A DNA stretch of 64,000 bases, taken from contig CBDCUO010000008.1 in NCBI GenBank assembly GCA_965222705.1, positions 82,505 through 146,504 of the forward strand, in the 5' to 3' direction. The notes below the pieces were generated by a model, which did not search any database, was not told the origin of the DNA, and saw nothing but the letters and a program-made list of their open reading frames with translations. A program made the position numbers and the translations under genes. The stretch is from JAFMDF01 sp965222705. GTDB lineage: Bacteria > Bacteroidota > Bacteroidia > Chitinophagales > Saprospiraceae. Shown here one piece after another: positions 61,366 to 64,000 of the stretch. Within the stretch, counting starts at the first letter, position 1. Each line of letters opens with the position of its first letter.

Positions 61366-61418
61366 AAAAAAGAGCCTCTTATGTGATGATATTCAAAACA
61401 TAAGAGGCTCTTTTTTTT
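61366..61418. terminator. Bidirectional terminator between tRNA-Lys and the bacilliredoxin gene
   Basis: The arms AAAAAGAGCCTCTTATG and CATAAGAGGCTCTTTTT pair perfectly around a 15-nt loop, with A- and T-runs at the flanks, so it can end both converging transcripts. Confidence 0.85.
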
Positions 61419-61478
61419 CAAATTTTTACGTGAGAACCTTACTTCTGGGATGACTCATGTTATTTATGATACCCTACC

Positions 61479-61895
61479 TTATCCGCAATAGTGGTCATAA
61501 GCCATTTTTAAATTCGTGGCGATCATTTCAGCAGAGCGGCCTTCTATATGATGTCGCTCGATGAAATGAACCAACTTTCCATCTTTGAAAAGCGCAATAG
61601 ACGGCGAAGATGGAGGATAAGGTAGTAAGTACTCTCTTGCTTTTTCAGTAGCTGCTTTATCAACACCTGCAAAAACAGTAGTTAATTTCTCCGGTTTTTT
61701 CTCATTTTGTAAAGAAATTTTTGCTGCCGGACGCGCATTGGCTGCAGCGCAACCACATACAGAATTTATTACCAAAAGTACCGTGCCTTCCTGATGGTCA
61801 AGTAAGGCACTCACTTCCTCTGGAGTCGTCAAGCTATCAAATCCAAAATCCGTTAAATCTTTGGACATGGGAGCTACTAAGTGGTCTGGATACAT
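61479..61895 (-). CDS. Bacilliredoxin (BrxA/BrxB family, CGC motif)
   Basis: The 138-aa DUF1094-family protein has the CGC redox motif in INSVCGCAAANARPA (about 46-60). Bacilliredoxins remove bacillithiol from mixed disulfides. It begins MYPDHLVAPMSKDLT, the usual N-terminus. A TATTTTTG promoter box (61939-61946, minus) lies 43 nt upstream. Together with the YfiT-type protein it suggests bacillithiol use. Confidence 0.93.
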   Translation of the reverse strand: MYPDHLVAPMSKDLTDFGFDSLTTPEEVSALLDHQEGTVLLVINSVCGCAAANARPAAKISLQNEKKPEKLTTVFAGVDKAATEKAREYLLPYPPSSPSIALFKDGKLVHFIERHHIEGRSAEMIATNLKMAYDHYCG

Positions 61896-61938
61896 ACTAT
61901 TTTGTTTTTTAGACTTGTTTTTTTATAAAAATTTTATG

Positions 61939-61946
61939 CAAAAATA
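61939..61946 (-). promoter_or_regulatory. -7 promoter box TATTTTTG for the bacilliredoxin gene
   Basis: The box is an exact TAnnTTTG match on the minus strand, 43 nt before the start codon. Confidence 0.5.
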
Positions 61947-62043
61947 TTGGTTTTTAATCAAAATAAATACGTTCGAGCAGCCAGGATAGTTCAATCTAAC
62001 CCTTTTTTAAAAAAAATTGGTAAATAAGAATAATTTCAAATCT

Positions 62044-62071
62044 TAATTTTGTTTACAAACGTATATATTTG
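62044..62071 (+). promoter_or_regulatory. Two overlapping -7 boxes (TAATTTTG, TATATTTG) for the cytochrome group
   Basis: TAATTTTG at 62044-62051 and TATATTTG at 62064-62071 both match TAnnTTTG upstream of the lipoprotein gene at 62118. Confidence 0.45.
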
Positions 62072-62117
62072 AAGTTTTTCTAATACAGCAGAATCAAGTT
62101 AATTGAAAAGAATCAAT

Positions 62118-62519
62118 ATGAAGAATTTTTTAATATGGGCATTATTCATGCTGGCTTTAGGGGTGCTAAGCTCTCAAACTGCCTGCAGCGACAAACTATC
62201 AAAACCGGAACCCCTAGCACTTTGTGACACTTTGGCCGTTAGCTATAACATCCAGATAAAAGATATCATTGACACTTATTGTGCTATTCCGACATGCCAC
62301 ATTCCTGGTGGAGAAGGGCCTGGGGTTTATACTTCTTATGAAAGTATGAGTCTTTTTTTAACAGACGATCTCTTTAAGCGATTTGTCGTTGATTTTAGAA
62401 ATGATCCCGAATTGGGAATGCCTCCCAATCGAGCGTCCAACCCGGGCCCAAAAGATTTGACGCAAGAAGATTTTGACATTATTTCCTGCTGGATTGAAAA
62501 AGAGTACCCTGAAAATTAA
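62118..62519 (+). CDS. Cytochrome c-like lipoprotein (CX4CH)
   Basis: The start at ATG 62118 (MKNFLIWALFMLALGVLSS) gives a lipoprotein signal with lipobox QTAC (Cys 23); TTG 62103 is less likely. The mature protein has DIIDTYCAIPTCHIPGG, a C-X4-C-H heme-binding motif used by many Bacteroidota surface cytochrome-like domains, and MPPNR with a possible axial Met. It is followed by a DUF5777 barrel and a c-type cytochrome. An electron-transfer role at the envelope is inferred. Confidence 0.8.
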   Translation: MKNFLIWALFMLALGVLSSQTACSDKLSKPEPLALCDTLAVSYNIQIKDIIDTYCAIPTCHIPGGEGPGVYTSYESMSLFLTDDLFKRFVVDFRNDPELGMPPNRASNPGPKDLTQEDFDIISCWIEKEYPEN

Positions 62520-62569
62520 CCGTGTTTAGATTTAAACTTTCCCTACATCTTACTTTAAATGAAAAGGAT

Positions 62570-62803
62570 ATGAACAAATTCTCTGTTTTTCTGCCATTTT
62601 TTCTTTTTACAACTGCTGTCTGGGGGCAAAATTTTACCCAAAGAACCTTTAAAGATACCCGCCTTGTCAATACTCACACGATAGAAATGGTCAAAAAAAG
62701 TATGCTGGATATTCGAATTGGACACCGGTTCGGCGATTTAAAGGGAGGCTGGGATTCTTTTTATGGGCTTGAGTCTGCCCCAGGATATATTGATTGGTGC
62801 TGA
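62570..62803 (+). CDS. DUF5777 family barrel protein, N-terminal fragment
   Basis: The start at ATG 62570 (MNKFSVFLPFFLFTTAVWGQ) gives a signal peptide. IEMVKKSMLDIRIGHRFGDL and the rest of the N-terminus match DUF5777 predicted outer-membrane barrels. The frame ends prematurely because of one surplus C at 62778-62781. Removing it restores AQDILIGADYGISDNINIG, which then needs a second one-base correction at 62832-62836 to join the rest. The corrected protein is about 278 aa. Confidence 0.75.
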   Translation: MNKFSVFLPFFLFTTAVWGQNFTQRTFKDTRLVNTHTIEMVKKSMLDIRIGHRFGDLKGGWDSFYGLESAPGYIDWC

Positions 62804-62814
62804 CTATGGAATAA

Positions 62815-63408
62815 GTGATAATATCAATATTGGGGGTTCATCGAACCAAGGGAGCTGGGCCACTTACTCGATTAATAAATACTTCCCTAAAATACCGCTT
62901 TTTAAGGCAGTCTCCTGAGGGAAGTCCGGTTACAGCAACCGCATTGGGCATCTGGTCTGTGTCAACAATGAAAAAGGATGAGTCCAGCGAGTTTGTTTTA
63001 CACAATTTTAAAAAGTTTTCTCATCGTTTTATTCTAGGAGGGCAAATTCTAATCGCCAGAAAATTCTCTGATCGTTTTTCGCTACAAGTTATTCCTTCTT
63101 ACATTCATAGAAATGTAGTGGATTTTGATGATAAAAATGGAACGATTAGTATAGGAGCCGCTGCAAGGATTCAATTGACTAAAGTATTTGGGCTGATTAC
63201 AGATCTTACCGTTCCAATAAATAATGACCATTCGGAAATAACGCTTGGGCTTGGTTTGGAGATTGATACAGGTGGTCATATTTTTCAAGTCAACTTTACC
63301 AATGCTCGGGGAATTATGGAAACCGATTATATCCCCAATAATAATGCTAGCTGGGGCGATGGAGAAGTGCGGCTGGGCTTTACCATTTCAAGGGTTTTTA
63401 ATATGTAA
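62815..63408 (+). CDS. DUF5777 family barrel protein, C-terminal fragment
   Basis: This is the rest of the DUF5777 protein: TRLINTSLKYRFLRQSPEGS, RKFSDRFSLQVIPSYIHRN, LGLGLEIDTGGHIFQVNFTNARGI and a C-terminal strand ending FTISRVFNM. There is no real start here; the annotated GTG falls within the barrel. The frame is entered at the G-run 62832-62836. DUF5777 genes commonly sit with cytochromes, as here. Confidence 0.75.
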   Translation: MIISILGVHRTKGAGPLTRLINTSLKYRFLRQSPEGSPVTATALGIWSVSTMKKDESSEFVLHNFKKFSHRFILGGQILIARKFSDRFSLQVIPSYIHRNVVDFDDKNGTISIGAAARIQLTKVFGLITDLTVPINNDHSEITLGLGLEIDTGGHIFQVNFTNARGIMETDYIPNNNASWGDGEVRLGFTISRVFNM

Positions 63409-63435
63409 ATACGCAACTATGTAAATCTTAATTTT

Positions 63436-64000
63436 ATGAAAAACTTAATGACCCTTTTTTGTCTATTTATCCTTCCTTTTTTTATCCCCGAAAAGGAAAA
63501 AACAGCTATTTCCAAGGAAACCGCCGTTGCGGAGGTACTGGCTCAATTGGGAGACAAATCTATCACCCATAATCCTAACCTGGCACTCAAGGGGGTATCT
63601 GCCGAAGTTGGAAAGCAAATTTTTTTAAACGGTTTTTCCAAAGCACCCAATGGAAAAAGAACAAAAAAACAAAGCAAACATTTCGTTTGTACCTCCTGCC
63701 ATAATATTCAGAGAGAAGACCCCGATTTAAGCGTTTCTAATTCACAGGCTAGGTTGCAATATGCCAAAGAGAATAACTTGCCCTTTTTACAAGGAACAAC
63801 ACTCTATGGAGCTGTTAATCGCACTAGTTTTTACAATGGTGATTATTATAAAAAATATGGTGATTTGGTGAACAAAGCTCGAAACGACATTCGAGAAGCT
63901 ATTCAGCTATGCGCCGTAGAATGTGCACAGGGAAGACGATTAAAGCATTGGGAAGTAGAGTCTATATTAGCCTATTTATGGACACTTGAGTTAAAAATGG
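63436..64000 (+). CDS. c-type cytochrome, truncated by window edge
   Basis: The frame is open to the edge from ATG 63436 and was found by direct reading. A hydrophobic N-terminal segment (MTLFCLFILPFF) suggests export. At about residues 75-80 there is a CXXCH heme motif (VCTSCHN). The continuation (NLPFLQGTTLYGAVNRTSFYNGDYY, then IREAIQLCAVECAQGRRL) looks like the cytochrome c / peroxidase-like surface proteins of Bacteroidota. At least 188 codons are seen. Confidence 0.8.
   Translation, partial: MKNLMTLFCLFILPFFIPEKEKTAISKETAVAEVLAQLGDKSITHNPNLALKGVSAEVGKQIFLNGFSKAPNGKRTKKQSKHFVCTSCHNIQREDPDLSVSNSQARLQYAKENNLPFLQGTTLYGAVNRTSFYNGDYYKKYGDLVNKARNDIREAIQLCAVECAQGRRLKHWEVESILAYLWTLELKM

Overview
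This window comes from an AT-rich member of the Bacteroidota, most likely a Saprospiraceae-type (Saprospiria) lineage. The phylum call rests on GldD, type IX secretion (T9SS) C-terminal sorting domains on several secreted proteins, DUF6029, DUF5777, DUF6427, Omp28 and BamD-type proteins, the gene order bamD-rpoZ-coaBC, absence of clear Shine-Dalgarno sequences, and many matches to the Bacteroidota -7 promoter box TAnnTTTG directly upstream of genes. The family-level placement is inference. I see no rRNA, CRISPR array, prophage or intact insertion sequence.

Layout. 1-1.5 kb: a damaged secreted multidomain protein running off the left edge. 2.2-5.8 kb: a large T9SS-secreted M36 metallopeptidase. 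5.8-11.1 kb: recX, an MscS channel, a DUF6427 membrane protein, rnpA and rpmH (rpmH is only 51 codons), aat and an Omp28 lipoprotein. 11.2-18.1 kb: an envelope block with a DUF6029 protein (two frameshifts), gldD, and a giant T9SS protein with six cohesin-like modules and six MopE-type calcium-binding repeats (three frameshifts). 18.4-29.4 kb: an HD-domain/Pycsar-effector-like membrane protein, scpB, a DUF5691-MoxR pair, a PpiD/SurA-type foldase, proA and a GH57/DUF3536 enzyme. 29.5-32.1 kb: bamD-rpoZ-coaBC. 32.1-41.9 kb: GMC oxidoreductase, Gfo/Idh/MocA dehydrogenase, an internally duplicated membrane protein of unknown function, a beta-lactamase-fold protein with C-terminal tandem repeats, and a compact unit of flippase-like protein / fused nucleotidyltransferase-CDP-alcohol phosphotransferase / second flippase-like protein. 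41.9-49.7 kb: pth, a secreted PIG-L deacetylase, a small beta-barrel, a YfiT/DinB protein, a dockerin-like T9SS protein and a TPR-like protein. 50.2-53.7 kb: rplM-rpsI-rpsB-tsf-pyrH. 54-61 kb: an HD phosphohydrolase, a 14-repeat peptidoglycan-binding protein, a 38-codon membrane ORF, a MOSC protein, gcvP. 61.2-64 kb: tRNA-Lys, a bacilliredoxin, and an exported cytochrome/DUF5777 group cut by the right edge.

The main points of interest are: the fused nucleotidyltransferase/CDP-alcohol phosphotransferase sandwiched by two flippase-like proteins, which looks like a polar-headgroup or inositol-phosphate-type lipid pathway; the multi-cohesin scaffold-like protein with a dockerin-like protein elsewhere in the window; an HD-PycTM fusion without a neighbouring cyclase; a family of intergenic palindromes built on TTCTTTGACAAA; and nine single-base frameshifts plus one in-frame stop that all fall in exported-protein genes while the housekeeping genes are intact.
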